Source of the DNA: Ferruginibacter sp.
GTDB taxonomy: Bacteria; Bacteroidota; Bacteroidia; Chitinophagales; Chitinophagaceae
NCBI GenBank assembly: GCA_025362235.1
Contig: JANYGZ010000016.1
Span: 124,001 to 188,000 of the forward strand
Direction: 5' to 3'
Length of the DNA: 64,000 nt
This document shows positions 1 through 9,285 of the stretch, one piece after another (positions within the stretch are counted from its first letter, which is position 1; the number at the start of each line of letters is the position of its first letter). The notes below the pieces were generated by a model that was not told the DNA's origin, did no database searches, and saw only the letters and a list, made by a program, of their open reading frames with translations. Both the position numbers and the translations under genes were made by a program.

Positions 1-547
1 ATTGCAATACCTTAATAAAATCTTTAAGGTCCAATAAAGGCAGTTTTGTATCATCGCAGTATTTAAATATCATGGCAACTACCCCACCCTGTGTATCATT
101 TAAACCTAATATCTTTGTCAATAAAACCGGGCCAAACTCACTAACAGTGGCCTTTAACCTAACGCCCTTTTGATTGCTTAAAGTCATTAATTCTGCCGTA
201 AACTGTTCCGGCTTATACTCCATATTTATTTTCTGGTACCGCTCGGTTACTTTGTCGTTTATAGATCCAATAGCTGCAATACCACTCAAATCGCCTTTTA
301 TATCCATCAGCAAAACAGGTACACTGGCATCGCTTAAAAACTCACTTATCATTTGAAGGGTTTTTGTTTTACCCGTTCCGGTGGCGCCGGCAATAAGTCC
401 ATGGCGGTTCATTGTTTTTAAAGGGAGATAAATACCTGCATCTATAACCACTTCACCATCCAAAATAGCTGCTCCTATTTTTACACTTTCGCCTTTAAAA
501 GTATAGCCGTCTTTTATTGCCTGTATAAATTCATCCTTTTTTGCCAT
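1..547 (-). CDS. HerA-like ATPase (DUF853 / YjgR type), C-terminal part cut by window edge
   Basis: The reverse strand reads open from an ATG at 545-547 to the left edge, giving 182 codons of a longer protein. A Walker A motif GATGTGKT lies near residue 54 and a Walker B-like VLLMDIKGD follows about 25 residues later. The opening residues (MAKKDEFIQAIKDGY) and the phrase NRHGLIAGATGTGKTKT match the DUF853 family of HerA/FtsK-like ATPases, of which E. coli YjgR is a member. The cellular role of the family is unsettled. The 185 bases between this start and the next gene are divergent promoter space; a box TATCTTTC near 652 is a weak candidate for the downstream gene. Only the N-terminal third is visible, so completeness cannot be judged. 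Confidence 0.85.
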   Translation of the reverse strand, partial: MAKKDEFIQAIKDGYTFKGESVKIGAAILDGEVVIDAGIYLPLKTMNRHGLIAGATGTGKTKTLQMISEFLSDASVPVLLMDIKGDLSGIAAIGSINDKVTERYQKINMEYKPEQFTAELMTLSNQKGVRLKATVSEFGPVLLTKILGLNDTQGGVVAMIFKYCDDTKLPLLDLKDFIKVLQ

Positions 548-732
548 GGTTAATTTTTCAGGAAAGGTACAAATGCAGTTGCAAAAGTTGATACTTTTTT
601 TAGCATGGGCTTATCTATCAAACGTTTTTATTGCAAAATATATAATAGTGTATCTTTCACCGTTATTAATTATTTATAAACTGATGCATACTATATCAAT
701 ATCATCATACATTTGGCTTTTAATAAAGTAAT

Positions 733-2040
733 ATGAAAAAAACAATATTTTATCTTTTTTTGGCAGCAAACAGCTTTTCTGGAACAGCTCAAAAAGTAGC
801 CTATACAGAATATAATTTAAAGAACGGGCTGCATGTTATTTTACACCAGGATAAAGCGGCTCCCGTAGTAGCTGTAACTGTAATGTATCATGTAGGCAGT
901 AAAGATGACCCGGCAAACAGAACAGGTTTTGCGCATTTTTTTGAACACCTGCTTTTTGAAGGCAGCGATAATATAAAGCATGGTGTGTTTGATAAAATTG
1001 TAAGTGGCAGTGGTGGGCAAAACAATGCAAATACCACTCAGGACCGGACTTTTTATTACGTAATATTTCCAAGCAATCAATTGGCTACGGGTATATGGTT
1101 ACAAAGTGAACAAATGCTGCACCCGGTTATAAATGAAACAGGTGTAAAAACACAGAATGAAGTTGTTAAGGAAGAAAAAAGAATGCGGGTAGATAACCAG
1201 CCCTACGGCAATTTGGTAAGCAATGTAATGAAAGATTTATTTACTAATCATCCTTATCATTATGCTCCTATTGGCAGTATGGCGGATCTTGATGCAGCCA
1301 CCTTAGACGAATTTAAAGCTTTTAATAAAAAATATTATACACCGGGTAATGCCGTATTAACTATTGCAGGTGATATTGATATTGCAAAAACAAAAACATT
1401 GATAGAGGATTATTTTGCCGATATTCCGGCGGGCTTGGATATTAAAAAGACTTTTGCAAAAGAAGAACCAATTACAAAAGAAATCATTGATACCGCTTAC
1501 GACAGTAATATCCAGATACCCGCTATTGTAGAAGCATACAGGGTTCCGGGCAAAACAGGTAAAGAATCAAAAGCTTTGGAAATGGTCAATGCAGTATTAA
1601 GCCAAGGCAATAGCAGCCGTCTGTATAAAAAAATGGTGGACGACAAAAAGAATTCCCTATTTGCAGGCTCCTTCAATTATTCATTAGAAGATTATGGGGC
1701 TTATATTATTTATGCACTTCCCAATAACGATACCCCATTGGATACACTCTTAAAAGATATGGATGAGGAAGTGGAAAAATTACAAACAAGCCTGATAACA
1801 GAAACTGAGTTTACCAAATTACAAAACCAGTTTGAAAATGACTTTATAGGTAAAAACAGTAAAATGCTGGGCATTACAGAAAACCTTGCAGATGGATATA
1901 CTTTTTATCAAAATACCAATTATATCAATACAGAGCTGGATGAGATAAGAAAAATAACCAAGGAAGATATACAGAACGTAGCCAAAAAATACCTCAGCAA
2001 AAGCCAACGCCTGGTTTTATATTATTTACCAAAAAAATAA
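733..2040 (+). CDS. Secreted M16 zinc peptidase, catalytic member of a pair
   Basis: The 435-residue protein begins with a signal peptide of about 20 residues ending in SGTAQ, so it should act in the periplasm or at the envelope. The inverted zinc motif HxxEH is present as HFFEH at residues 68-72, and acidic residues at 147-148 (VVKEEKR) sit at the distance expected for the third zinc ligand. About 435 residues matches the two-domain bacterial M16B peptidases, which cut peptides inside a clam-shell cavity. The next gene, 51 bases on, encodes an M16 protein without zinc ligands, and such active/inactive pairs usually work as a heterodimer. The substrate is unknown. The start is clear because the signal peptide follows directly. 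Confidence 0.93.
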   Translation: MKKTIFYLFLAANSFSGTAQKVAYTEYNLKNGLHVILHQDKAAPVVAVTVMYHVGSKDDPANRTGFAHFFEHLLFEGSDNIKHGVFDKIVSGSGGQNNANTTQDRTFYYVIFPSNQLATGIWLQSEQMLHPVINETGVKTQNEVVKEEKRMRVDNQPYGNLVSNVMKDLFTNHPYHYAPIGSMADLDAATLDEFKAFNKKYYTPGNAVLTIAGDIDIAKTKTLIEDYFADIPAGLDIKKTFAKEEPITKEIIDTAYDSNIQIPAIVEAYRVPGKTGKESKALEMVNAVLSQGNSSRLYKKMVDDKKNSLFAGSFNYSLEDYGAYIIYALPNNDTPLDTLLKDMDEEVEKLQTSLITETEFTKLQNQFENDFIGKNSKMLGITENLADGYTFYQNTNYINTELDEIRKITKEDIQNVAKKYLSKSQRLVLYYLPKK

Positions 2041-2091
2041 TTGTATAACTGTTTATTTCTATCAATATACTTATAGCATAAAATTTATTAA

Positions 2092-4188
2092 ATGAAAAAA
2101 GTAATCATAGTTGCATTGAGTGTTGTTTTTTTACAACAGGGTTTTGCACAAATAAAAGTTGACAGGTCAAAAAAACCTGCAGCTGGCCCGGCACCTGTAA
2201 TTTCAATAAAAGATCCTGTGATATTTTTATTGCCCAATGGGATGACGGTATTGGTGGTAGAAGACCATAAATTACCAAAAATAAGTGCATCATTATCTAT
2301 TGATGCAGGATCAGTATTTGAAGGTAAAAAAGCAGGCTTGCTGGATTTGATGGGTCAGATGTTGGGCGAAGGAACTACCACCATGACAAAGGATAAGTTT
2401 GATGCAGCGGTTGATATAATGGGTGCTGAAGTAAGCCTGTATTCAAGTGGCGGCTCTGTGAGTGCTTTAACAAGGTATTTTGAAAAAGCATTTAATTTAA
2501 TGGCCGATGGTTTGAAAAATCCTTCTTTTCCATCCGCTTCTTTTGATAAACTAAAATCACAAACAATTACCGGTTTAAAAGCAGGTGAAAAAAATGCACC
2601 AGCTATAGCAGAAAGGGTCAACCATGCATTAAGCTATGGTAAAAAAACAGCCAATGGTGAATTTACAACAGAAGAAACTGTAAAGGGTCTGACACTGGAA
2701 GATGTAAAAGAAGCTTACAAAAACTTCATTACTCCGTCCCGTTCTTATTTAACTTTTATAGGTGATATTACACCCGCAGTTGCAAAAATGCTGGCAGAGT
2801 CGGCATTTGCAAAATGGACAGGGAAAAAATTAATCCTTCCCGTAATTCCACAGGTAGCAAATCCTGCAAAAACAGAAATTGATTTTGTAAATGTTCCTAC
2901 CGCTGTGCAGGGGGAAATAAATATTGGCAACCTGGTAAACAATCCAATGAATGGTAAAGATTATCATGCTGTATTGATAGCAAACCAGGTATTGGGTGGT
3001 GGTGCCGACGGGAAATTGTTATTGAACCTACGGGAAAAGCATGCTTTTACTTATGACAGCAGGTCGAGTATTGGCAGTGGCCGTTTTCAAAGCCTGTTTA
3101 ATGCAACTGCTGCGGTGAGAAATGATAAAGTTGATAGTGCAACAGCAGAAATATTCAGGGAGATATTAAACATGAGAGATGGAAAAATTTCCGCTGAAGA
3201 ACTAAATATTGCTAAGGCAAAATACAATGGATATTTTGCCCTGGGCATGGAAGACCCATCACGTACCGCAAGATTTGCTACTAATATTTTAATCAATAAT
3301 TTACCCAAAGATTTTTACAAAACCTTTTTGCAAAAAATAAACAGTGTTACATTAACGGATGTAAAAAGTGTGTCTGAAAAATACTTTAGCGAAAACAATT
3401 CAAGGATCGTGATTGTGGGTAATGGCGAAAAAATTGTACCTAAACTAATGCGGCTGGGTTATCCAATAAAAAAGTATGACCGCTACGCAGATCCCATAAT
3501 GGAGAAACCTGTTGATACCAAAGTTGGACAAACGGCTAAAACAACCAATAATATTTCGGTGTATGAGATTGTAGAAGCATATCTTAAAGCCATCGGCGGA
3601 AAAGAAGAAATTGCAAAAATCAACAGCATATCATCTGTGATAAGCCTTGATATGATGGGCCGCTCGTTTGAAGGGGTTAATAAAAAAATGAATCCCAACA
3701 AAGAAATAACAGAAATTAAAATGGGCAAAACAACCGTTATGAAAAGTGTATTTGATGGCGGCAAAGGTTTTATGGAACAAATGGGGCAAAAGAAAGAAAT
3801 GACCGAGCAGGAAATAAAAACAAGCCGGGATGAGAAAGGGGTTATCCCGCAATTATATTATATTGGTGACGCCACCTACAAAACAGAATACTTAGGTGTT
3901 GGTAAAATCAATGATGAGGAAACTTACCGGGTGAAAATAATAATGCCCAGTGGGAAATTATCTGTACAGGAATACGCTGTTAAAACTGGTTTGCTGTTAA
4001 AAGAAGAAACTACAACAAAAGATGGAGACACGGATGTGATAGAATCTGCAGAGTATAAAGATTATAAAAAAACAGGGAATATCCTGCTGCCTTATGAAAT
4101 AACAAGAAATACAGCAGGGCAGGAACTAACCTTTAAATATGTAAGCATTAAGTTAAACGAAGATGTAACTGAGGCAGATTTTAAATAA
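2092..4188 (+). CDS. Secreted M16-like protein lacking zinc ligands, fused to a C-terminal LolA-like domain
   Basis: The 698-residue protein has a signal peptide (MKKVIIVALS to about residue 20). Residues 35-480 follow the M16 fold, but where the partner has HFFEH this protein has DLMGQ (residues 85-89), so both zinc-binding histidines and the catalytic glutamate are missing. From about residue 500 (YEIVEAYLKAIGGKEEI) it continues as a roughly 200-residue domain resembling the LolA/outer-membrane lipoprotein-sorting fold seen at the end of many secreted Bacteroidota proteins. It is 51 bases downstream of the active M16 gene and followed by a terminator, so the two form an operon. By analogy with other M16 pairs it probably provides the structural subunit. 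The role of the C-terminal domain is inference. Confidence 0.88.
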   Translation: MKKVIIVALSVVFLQQGFAQIKVDRSKKPAAGPAPVISIKDPVIFLLPNGMTVLVVEDHKLPKISASLSIDAGSVFEGKKAGLLDLMGQMLGEGTTTMTKDKFDAAVDIMGAEVSLYSSGGSVSALTRYFEKAFNLMADGLKNPSFPSASFDKLKSQTITGLKAGEKNAPAIAERVNHALSYGKKTANGEFTTEETVKGLTLEDVKEAYKNFITPSRSYLTFIGDITPAVAKMLAESAFAKWTGKKLILPVIPQVANPAKTEIDFVNVPTAVQGEINIGNLVNNPMNGKDYHAVLIANQVLGGGADGKLLLNLREKHAFTYDSRSSIGSGRFQSLFNATAAVRNDKVDSATAEIFREILNMRDGKISAEELNIAKAKYNGYFALGMEDPSRTARFATNILINNLPKDFYKTFLQKINSVTLTDVKSVSEKYFSENNSRIVIVGNGEKIVPKLMRLGYPIKKYDRYADPIMEKPVDTKVGQTAKTTNNISVYEIVEAYLKAIGGKEEIAKINSISSVISLDMMGRSFEGVNKKMNPNKEITEIKMGKTTVMKSVFDGGKGFMEQMGQKKEMTEQEIKTSRDEKGVIPQLYYIGDATYKTEYLGVGKINDEETYRVKIIMPSGKLSVQEYAVKTGLLLKEETTTKDGDTDVIESAEYKDYKKTGNILLPYEITRNTAGQELTFKYVSIKLNEDVTEADFK

Positions 4189-4213
4189 TGAATTTATAAG
4201 GTTAAAAAACTGA

Positions 4214-4245
4214 ATAGCCATCCCTTTACTGGATGGCTATTTTTA
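4214..4245 (+). terminator. Intrinsic terminator of the M16 operon
   Basis: A perfect 10-base-pair stem (ATAGCCATCC with GGATGGCTAT) and a 7-base loop are followed by a T-rich run. It lies 25 bases after the stop codon of the second M16 gene. Confidence 0.85.
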
Positions 4246-4377
4246 TCCTTCATAAAAAATAGTACTATGCCAGGCAAATTTCCGTGAATATTATAAAACA
4301 TCTTTAACAAAAAATTAGTCAGTATATTCGTTATTTAAAATATGAATTAATTTTATTTGCCATTAAAATTATTAAAC

Positions 4378-5073
4378 ATGGAAACTATTAAACCCAAAAT
4401 ATTATTATGTGAGGATGATACCAACCTGGGTATGGTATTAAAAAATTACTTGGAGCTAAACGATTACGAAGTGATTTTAGAAAGGGATGGCCGTCTTGGC
4501 CTTGCAGCTTTTCAACGTGAAAAATTTGATATCTGCCTGTTAGACGTGATGATGCCCAACATGGATGGCTTTACCCTTGCAGAAGAAATCCGTGATATCA
4601 ATCCCGATGTTCCCTTATTCTTTTTATCTGCCAAAACAATGAAGGATGATATCATAGAAGGGTACAAATTGGGAGCAGATGATTATATTACCAAACCTTT
4701 CGACAGTGAAGTATTGCTTTTGAAAATAAAGGCCATATTAAAACGTAACGAAGAAATGCACCGCGATGAAGTGAATGCCGAATTCGATATGGGGAAATAT
4801 CATTTCAACCCTCGTTTACGGGAACTTAGTTTTGAGGGAAAAGTTCAAACTTTATCGCCCAAAGAAAATGAATTATTAAAAATGCTTTGCGAATATAAAA
4901 ACGACCTGTTGCAAAGAGAAATTGCATTAAAGAAAATCTGGGGCAGCGATACTTATTTTAATGGCCGTAGTATGGATGTGTACATTGCTAAACTGCGTAA
5001 GTATTTAAAAGAAGACAATACTATTGAAATAGTAAACATTCATGGTAACGGATTCAGGTTAGTAGCTTCATAG
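4378..5073 (+). CDS. OmpR/PhoB-family response regulator
   Basis: The 231-residue protein has an N-terminal receiver domain (residues 7-120) with the acidic pocket E12 D13 D14, phospho-acceptor D56 (LLDVMMP) and conserved K106 (ITKPF). A winged-helix output domain occupies about residues 135-231 and ends in the typical IHGNGFRLV. It is therefore a DNA-binding transcription regulator. The ATG at 4378 was chosen over an in-frame TTG 21 bases upstream because METIKPKILLCEDD is the usual short lead into the first strand. No sensor kinase is adjacent: the gene stands alone between two terminators, so its kinase must be encoded elsewhere. In many Bacteroidota such regulators pair with a kinase of the RprX/RprY type, but that link is not testable here. 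Confidence 0.93.
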   Translation: METIKPKILLCEDDTNLGMVLKNYLELNDYEVILERDGRLGLAAFQREKFDICLLDVMMPNMDGFTLAEEIRDINPDVPLFFLSAKTMKDDIIEGYKLGADDYITKPFDSEVLLLKIKAILKRNEEMHRDEVNAEFDMGKYHFNPRLRELSFEGKVQTLSPKENELLKMLCEYKNDLLQREIALKKIWGSDTYFNGRSMDVYIAKLRKYLKEDNTIEIVNIHGNGFRLVAS

Positions 5074-5086
5074 AAAGAATATTTAA

Positions 5087-5133
5087 ATTATTAGAAAAGC
5101 CTGTTTAGAATTTAAACAGGCTTTTCTAATAAT
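5087..5133. terminator. Bidirectional terminator between the response regulator gene and ruvB
   Basis: A perfect 21-base-pair stem (5087-5107 with 5113-5133) has a 5-base loop. The A/T-rich outer part supplies a T-run on both strands, which suits two convergent genes. Confidence 0.85.
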
Positions 5134-5184
5134 AGCATAAACAAAAAATAACTCTCGAAAACTTATCGCTTAACTCAAAATATT

Positions 5185-6219
5185 TTAGGTAAATAAATCT
5201 CCTGTACTTCCTTTTGAGGGAGTTGTTTTTCCTAAATGCTGATATGCCTTCGCAGTTGCTTCTCTTCCCCTTGCGGTACGTTGCAAAAAACCTTCCTGTA
5301 TTAAAAAAGGTTCATACACTTCTTCCAGTGTACCCGGCTCTTCACCAACTGCAGTAGCTATGGTAGTGATGCCCACAGGGCCACCTTTAAACTTATCAAT
5401 GATTGCATTCAATATACGGTTATCCATTTCATCCAAACCATGTTCATCTACATTTAAAGCCTGTAAAGAATGTTGGGTAATGCCTATATCAATTGCTCCA
5501 TCATTCAACACCTGTGCAAAATCCCTCACCCTTCTTAATAAGCCATTGGCAATACGTGGCGTGCCGCGGCTGCGCCTGGCAATTTCATCTGCGGCTTCCG
5601 TTGAAATGGTTGTATTTAATATGCCTGCAGAACGAATAATTATTTTTTGAAGCGTTGCAGCATTATAATATTCCAACCTCGATTTAATACCAAAGCGTGA
5701 CAATAAGGGAGCTGTCAATAACCCGCTTCTTGTTGTTGCACCAATTAGTGTAAAAGGATTCAGGTTGATTTGTACACTTCTTGCATTGGGGCCGCTGTCA
5801 ATCATAATATCAATGCGGTAATCTTCCATTGCTGCATACAGGTACTCTTCTACTACATTACTCAGCCGGTGTATCTCATCAATAAACAATACATCATTTG
5901 GTTCTAAATTGGTAAGCAAGCCGGCAAGGTCGCCTGGTTTTTCAATAACAGGCCCACTGGTTTCCTTAATGCTTACACCCAACTCGTTGGCTACTATCCT
6001 GCTTAAAGTTGTTTTACCCAATCCTGGCGGACCATGAAATAAAATATGGTCCAAAGCTTCACCCCTTATTTTGGCCGCCTTAATAAATATCCGCAGGTTT
6101 TCAATAGTTTGTGGCTGGCCACTAAAATCAGCCATCTCACTAGGCCGTATATTATTCTCAAACTCCTTTTCTGCAGGGCTTAACAATTCGCCATCTTTAT
6201 TTAAATTAGGATTTGCCAT
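5185..6219 (-). CDS. ruvB: Holliday junction branch-migration ATPase RuvB
   Basis: The 344-residue protein has the complete RuvB layout: Walker A GPPGLGKT at residues 63-70, Walker B with D114-E115 ([10 protein letters not shown]), sensor region GATTRSG and the arginine region [12 protein letters not shown]. The C-terminal winged helix includes [15 protein letters not shown]. RuvB forms the hexameric motor that drives branch migration with RuvA during recombinational repair; ruvA and ruvC are not in this window. The ATG at 6219 gives the normal length. A sequence TATTTTTA (6224-6231, reverse strand) sits four bases before the start, one base off the TAnnTTTG promoter box seen at other genes here. 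The last residues (STGDLFT) match the short acidic tail common in the phylum. Confidence 0.97.
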   Translation of the reverse strand: MANPNLNKDGELLSPAEKEFENNIRPSEMADFSGQPQTIENLRIFIKAAKIRGEALDHILFHGPPGLGKTTLSRIVANELGVSIKETSGPVIEKPGDLAGLLTNLEPNDVLFIDEIHRLSNVVEEYLYAAMEDYRIDIMIDSGPNARSVQINLNPFTLIGATTRSGLLTAPLLSRFGIKSRLEYYNAATLQKIIIRSAGILNTTISTEAADEIARRSRGTPRIANGLLRRVRDFAQVLNDGAIDIGITQHSLQALNVDEHGLDEMDNRILNAIIDKFKGGPVGITTIATAVGEEPGTLEEVYEPFLIQEGFLQRTARGREATAKAYQHLGKTTPSKGSTGDLFT

Positions 6220-6310
6220 GTTGTAAAAATAATTAATTAAGTGGTGAACGGGTAAGCAATCATTTTATTACTGAGAAACTATTTAAAAATAGAATTTTCG
6301 TCTCCCATTT

Positions 6311-6370
6311 CGAGGTTGGTGGAGACACCAACCTCGGCAGACCGCCGTGGCCGGTGTTCACACCGGCCAC
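6311..6370. repeat. GC-rich double-hairpin intergenic repeat
   Basis: Two back-to-back perfect hairpins: 6311-6321 with 6326-6336 (11 base pairs, loop GAGA) and 6347-6356 with 6361-6370 (10 base pairs, loop TTCA), separated by 10 bases. The block is far richer in G+C than its surroundings and ends in TTTTT. It lies between the ruvB start and the terminator of the OmpA gene. The form resembles REP/BIME-type palindromic repeats. No second copy was seen in this window. Confidence 0.75.
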
Positions 6371-6432
6371 TTTTTAATTATAAGGCGTTCTTGAAAATCA
6401 TTTTTTGACATCTTCTGATATGCAATTAAATA

Positions 6433-6469
6433 AAAATACCCCCTTCCCATATTTCAGGAAGGGTATTTT
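6433..6469 (-). terminator. Terminator of the OmpA-domain gene
   Basis: Read on the reverse strand, the stem AAAATACCCTTCC pairs with GGAAGGGTATTTT apart from a two-base bulge, with a 9-base loop, and runs into T/A-rich sequence 39 bases past the stop codon at 6508. Confidence 0.7.
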
Positions 6470-6507
6470 ACAAAAATTCTTATAGCTCTAAAATATTTTA
6501 CAAAACT

Positions 6508-7227
6508 TTATTTAGACTTTACATTAATGGCTACTCTCCTGTTCATGGCTTTACCCAATGTAGTTGCATTGTCACCGATAGGAAATTGAGGACCATAACC
6601 TATAGCTGCTGTTAAGGATTTTGAACTGATACCTAATTTTTTTAATGCTGCCACAACGGCTTCGGCCCTTTTTTGAGAAAGTACTACATTGGCAACAGAA
6701 TCACCAGTATTATCTGTATATCCGCCCAGTTTAAAACTGGCAGCAGGAAACCCTTTACTCAATAAAATAATATTTGTTAATTGCAATGTAGAAGCAGAGT
6801 CAATCTTTGTACCACCTGTTAAAAACCGCACATTTGTAAATTCAAACCAGTTGCCCTTAACGGTATCAATGGTAGCAGCCGGGTTTGACAAAAATTTATA
6901 CAACCGGCTTTCTGTAGAATTTTCACCCACTTTTAAAACACCTGCTTCATTTGGTAACTCAATAGTAATAATTTTTCCAAGGTCGTATATATAATTACCG
7001 CTTGTATCAACTGAACCGGTTGCCATTGTTGCTGGTGCAGGGGTTTCAACTTTTACAATTGTTTCTTCAACTTCTGCAAATGGTTCTTTTGGCGATTTAT
7101 GTACAGTTGTACCCATAAAATAAAAAGCTACTGCAGCTATTAATACCAATAACAATACCAGCAATAACCATTTTAAGCCGATACCTGTTTTTTCATCTTT
7201 TTCCACTATTTCTGAATCTGATGACAT
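6508..7227 (-). CDS. Inner-membrane-anchored OmpA-domain protein
   Basis: The 239-residue protein starts with a short charged cytoplasmic tail, one transmembrane helix (about residues 20-38, WLLLVLLLVLIAAVAFYF) and a linker. Residues 120-239 form an OmpA-like peptidoglycan-binding domain. The domain shows the hallmarks GYTDNTGD, NVVLSQKRAEAV and MNRRVAINV, including the aspartate and arginine positions that hold diaminopimelate. It should tether the inner membrane to the cell wall from the periplasmic side, similar to stand-alone OmpA-C proteins near motility or stress genes. It has its own terminator and faces away from the sensor kinase gene, so it is probably a single-gene unit. The exact function is not assigned. 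Confidence 0.88.
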   Translation of the reverse strand: MSSDSEIVEKDEKTGIGLKWLLLVLLLVLIAAVAFYFMGTTVHKSPKEPFAEVEETIVKVETPAPATMATGSVDTSGNYIYDLGKIITIELPNEAGVLKVGENSTESRLYKFLSNPAATIDTVKGNWFEFTNVRFLTGGTKIDSASTLQLTNIILLSKGFPAASFKLGGYTDNTGDSVANVVLSQKRAEAVVAALKKLGISSKSLTAAIGYGPQFPIGDNATTLGKAMNRRVAINVKSK

Positions 7228-7419
7228 ACTAATTTAATTTTAAGGTTTTATAAAGTGTTAGCTCCTTATAAACATAGAACTTAATTGCTATACAATTTTA
7301 GAATTTTATATTCAAAAAACAAGCACACCGCCCAATTATTATATTTATTTGTTGGCAACCTCTTACAACAGCATTTAGCCATTAATAAAAAAAGGGTATA
7401 GCTGCTATATAGTAATTTG

Positions 7420-7427
7420 TATGTTTG
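7420..7427 (+). promoter_or_regulatory. TAnnTTTG box before the LytS-type kinase gene
   Basis: TATGTTTG matches the Bacteroidota -7 consensus exactly and ends seven bases before the ATG at 7435. No TTG was found at the usual -33 distance. If used, the leader would be almost absent. Confidence 0.45.
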
Positions 7428-7434
7428 CAGCCTC

Positions 7435-8502
7435 ATGTTAAACAAAATATCTAAATATTGGATTTGTCAGTTGATTGGTTGGGGGTCAAGCCTGGCCATC
7501 TCCACTTTTTTTTATTTAACCTTGTCGGTTCGTAAAGTTGATAATTTTTTTTTATTGATTGCCATTAGTGTGTTGCTGGGTATTGTAATTACCCATCTTA
7601 TGAGAATGGTTATAAGGGAATATAAAGTTTTAGAAAAATCCTTACAAACACAAATTATCTCTTTTATTATACTTACACTGGTATTTGCTGTTGTATACGC
7701 TTGTGCTGATGTTGCAGTTGAAAAGGCGCTTAATTTAAGAGATACCGGTGGCCCTAAAATTTCATTGGCAAATGAAATAGCCCGTACTGCCATCAACAAC
7801 TTCTTTCTGCTGTTTATATGGAACCTTATTTATTACATTTATCATTATGTAGAACGTAACAGGCGCCAGGAGGTAGATACTTTAAAATTACAGTCTGTTG
7901 TAAAAGAGCTTGAGCTTAAAACAATTAAATCACATATTAACCCTCATTTTATTTTTAATGCTTTAAACAGTATCAGGGCAATGGTCGATGAAAATCCTTC
8001 CAGGGCCAGAACTGCCATTACAGAACTAAGCAATATTTTGCGCAGCAGTATGCAAACCGAAAAATTAGAAACGGTTCCATTAGAAAGAGAACTTGATATT
8101 GTAAAAGATTACCTGGCATTGGAAAAGATGCGTTTTGAAGAAAGGCTGATTATTGAAATGGATATTGATGAAGATACACTGGGGCAACCCGTTCCGCCCA
8201 TGATGTTGCAGACATTGGTAGAAAATGCCATTAAACATGGTATCAGTAAAAGAATAAACGGGGGCAAAATAAAAGTTATTTCTGATTTTGTAAAAGATCA
8301 CCACGAACTGGTAGTACAAAATTCAGGGCAGCTAAGCAACCATGTAAACGAAGAAGGCTTTGGAGTAAAAAGCGCCCAGTACAGGCTTAATTTATTATAC
8401 CAGGGTAAAGCAACTTTTGAAATTAAAAACGTAGATTCAGATATGGTAGAATCAAGGATAACGATGCCTGTGGCTACCATTGCTTCTATTGTTAGTATTT
8501 AA
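7435..8502 (+). CDS. LytS/YehU-type sensor histidine kinase
   Basis: The 355-residue protein has four transmembrane helices in its first 140 residues (about 10-30, 37-56, 73-92, 120-139). A coiled linker leads to a His_kinase (PF06580-type) domain. H171 in HINPHFIFNALNSI is the predicted phospho-acceptor, and the ATPase N-box is LVENAIKHGIS near residue 264. The G-region is EEGFGVKSAQYRLNLLY. The ATG at 7435 replaces an in-frame TTG at 7417 that would add six residues lying over the promoter box. The partner LytTR regulator starts 15 bases after the stop, so the two are co-transcribed. The sensed signal cannot be deduced; the membrane part has no extracytoplasmic domain of any size. Confidence 0.93.
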   Translation: MLNKISKYWICQLIGWGSSLAISTFFYLTLSVRKVDNFFLLIAISVLLGIVITHLMRMVIREYKVLEKSLQTQIISFIILTLVFAVVYACADVAVEKALNLRDTGGPKISLANEIARTAINNFFLLFIWNLIYYIYHYVERNRRQEVDTLKLQSVVKELELKTIKSHINPHFIFNALNSIRAMVDENPSRARTAITELSNILRSSMQTEKLETVPLERELDIVKDYLALEKMRFEERLIIEMDIDEDTLGQPVPPMMLQTLVENAIKHGISKRINGGKIKVISDFVKDHHELVVQNSGQLSNHVNEEGFGVKSAQYRLNLLYQGKATFEIKNVDSDMVESRITMPVATIASIVSI

Positions 8503-8517
8503 AAAAATAAATTGATT

Positions 8518-9246
8518 ATGCCAAGAGCAATTATTATTGATGACGAAAGGTTAGCAAGAAATGAACTAAAAAAATTATTGCTCGAATTTCCGGATGTGGA
8601 AGTAATTGACGAAGCCGCCAATGCTGATGAAGGCATTGAAAAAATAGATGCGCTTAGCCCCGACCTTATTTTTTTAGATATACAAATGCCGGGTAAAACA
8701 GGTTTTGATATGTTGACCGAACTGGATAAAGCACCGCATGTAATTTTTACTACTGCTTATGATGAATATGCATTAAAAGCCTTTGAAGTAAATGCATTGG
8801 ATTACTTAATGAAACCCATTGAGCCAAAAAGGCTGGCAGACGCCATACAAAAATTACAACAGGCCGAAGAAAAAGAATTGGCGGCGCAACAGGCCTTTAA
8901 CCGTGGCCTGCTTACAGAAAACGACCAGGTGTTTGTAAAAGATGGTGAACGCTGCTGGTTTGTTAAGTTATCGGATGTACGTTTATTTGAAAGTGTTGGT
9001 AACTACGCCAAAGTATTTTTTGCAGGAAATAAACCGCTTATATTAAAATCTTTAAATGCTTTGGAAGAACGCCTGGATGAAAAAATATTTTTCAGGGCCA
9101 ACAGAAAACATATCGTTAATATGCGGATGATTGAAAAAATTGAACCTTATTTTAATGGAGGATTATTGTTGGAATTAAGAGGAGGCGAAAAAGTAGAAGT
9201 AAGTAGAAGACAGGCAGTAAAGTTTAAAGAAATGATGAGTTTATAA
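8518..9246 (+). CDS. LytTR-family response regulator
   Basis: The 242-residue protein has a receiver domain (residues 3-118) with acidic residues D8-D9, phospho-acceptor D54 (IFLDIQMPG) and K in the LMKPIEP motif. A LytTR DNA-binding domain covers about residues 137-242, including the signatures FESVGNYAKVFF and FFRANRKHIVNMRMIEKIEP. It follows the kinase gene by 15 bases and is clearly its cognate output. LytTR regulators bind direct repeats upstream of target genes; none was identified here. The ATG at 8518 is used instead of the TTG two codons earlier. A 14-base perfect palindrome (9244-9257) overlaps the stop codon and may act in transcription ending, but it lacks G+C. Confidence 0.93.
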   Translation: MPRAIIIDDERLARNELKKLLLEFPDVEVIDEAANADEGIEKIDALSPDLIFLDIQMPGKTGFDMLTELDKAPHVIFTTAYDEYALKAFEVNALDYLMKPIEPKRLADAIQKLQQAEEKELAAQQAFNRGLLTENDQVFVKDGERCWFVKLSDVRLFESVGNYAKVFFAGNKPLILKSLNALEERLDEKIFFRANRKHIVNMRMIEKIEPYFNGGLLLELRGGEKVEVSRRQAVKFKEMMSL

Positions 9247-9285
9247 ATAGCTATTTAAAGAACATTGTTTAAGTTATGCTTAGCT

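Noticed and set aside
9244-9257. Palindrome TAAATAGCTATTTA over the stop of the LytTR gene as a terminator
   Set aside because: Nearly all A/T pairs and no T-run; likely chance.
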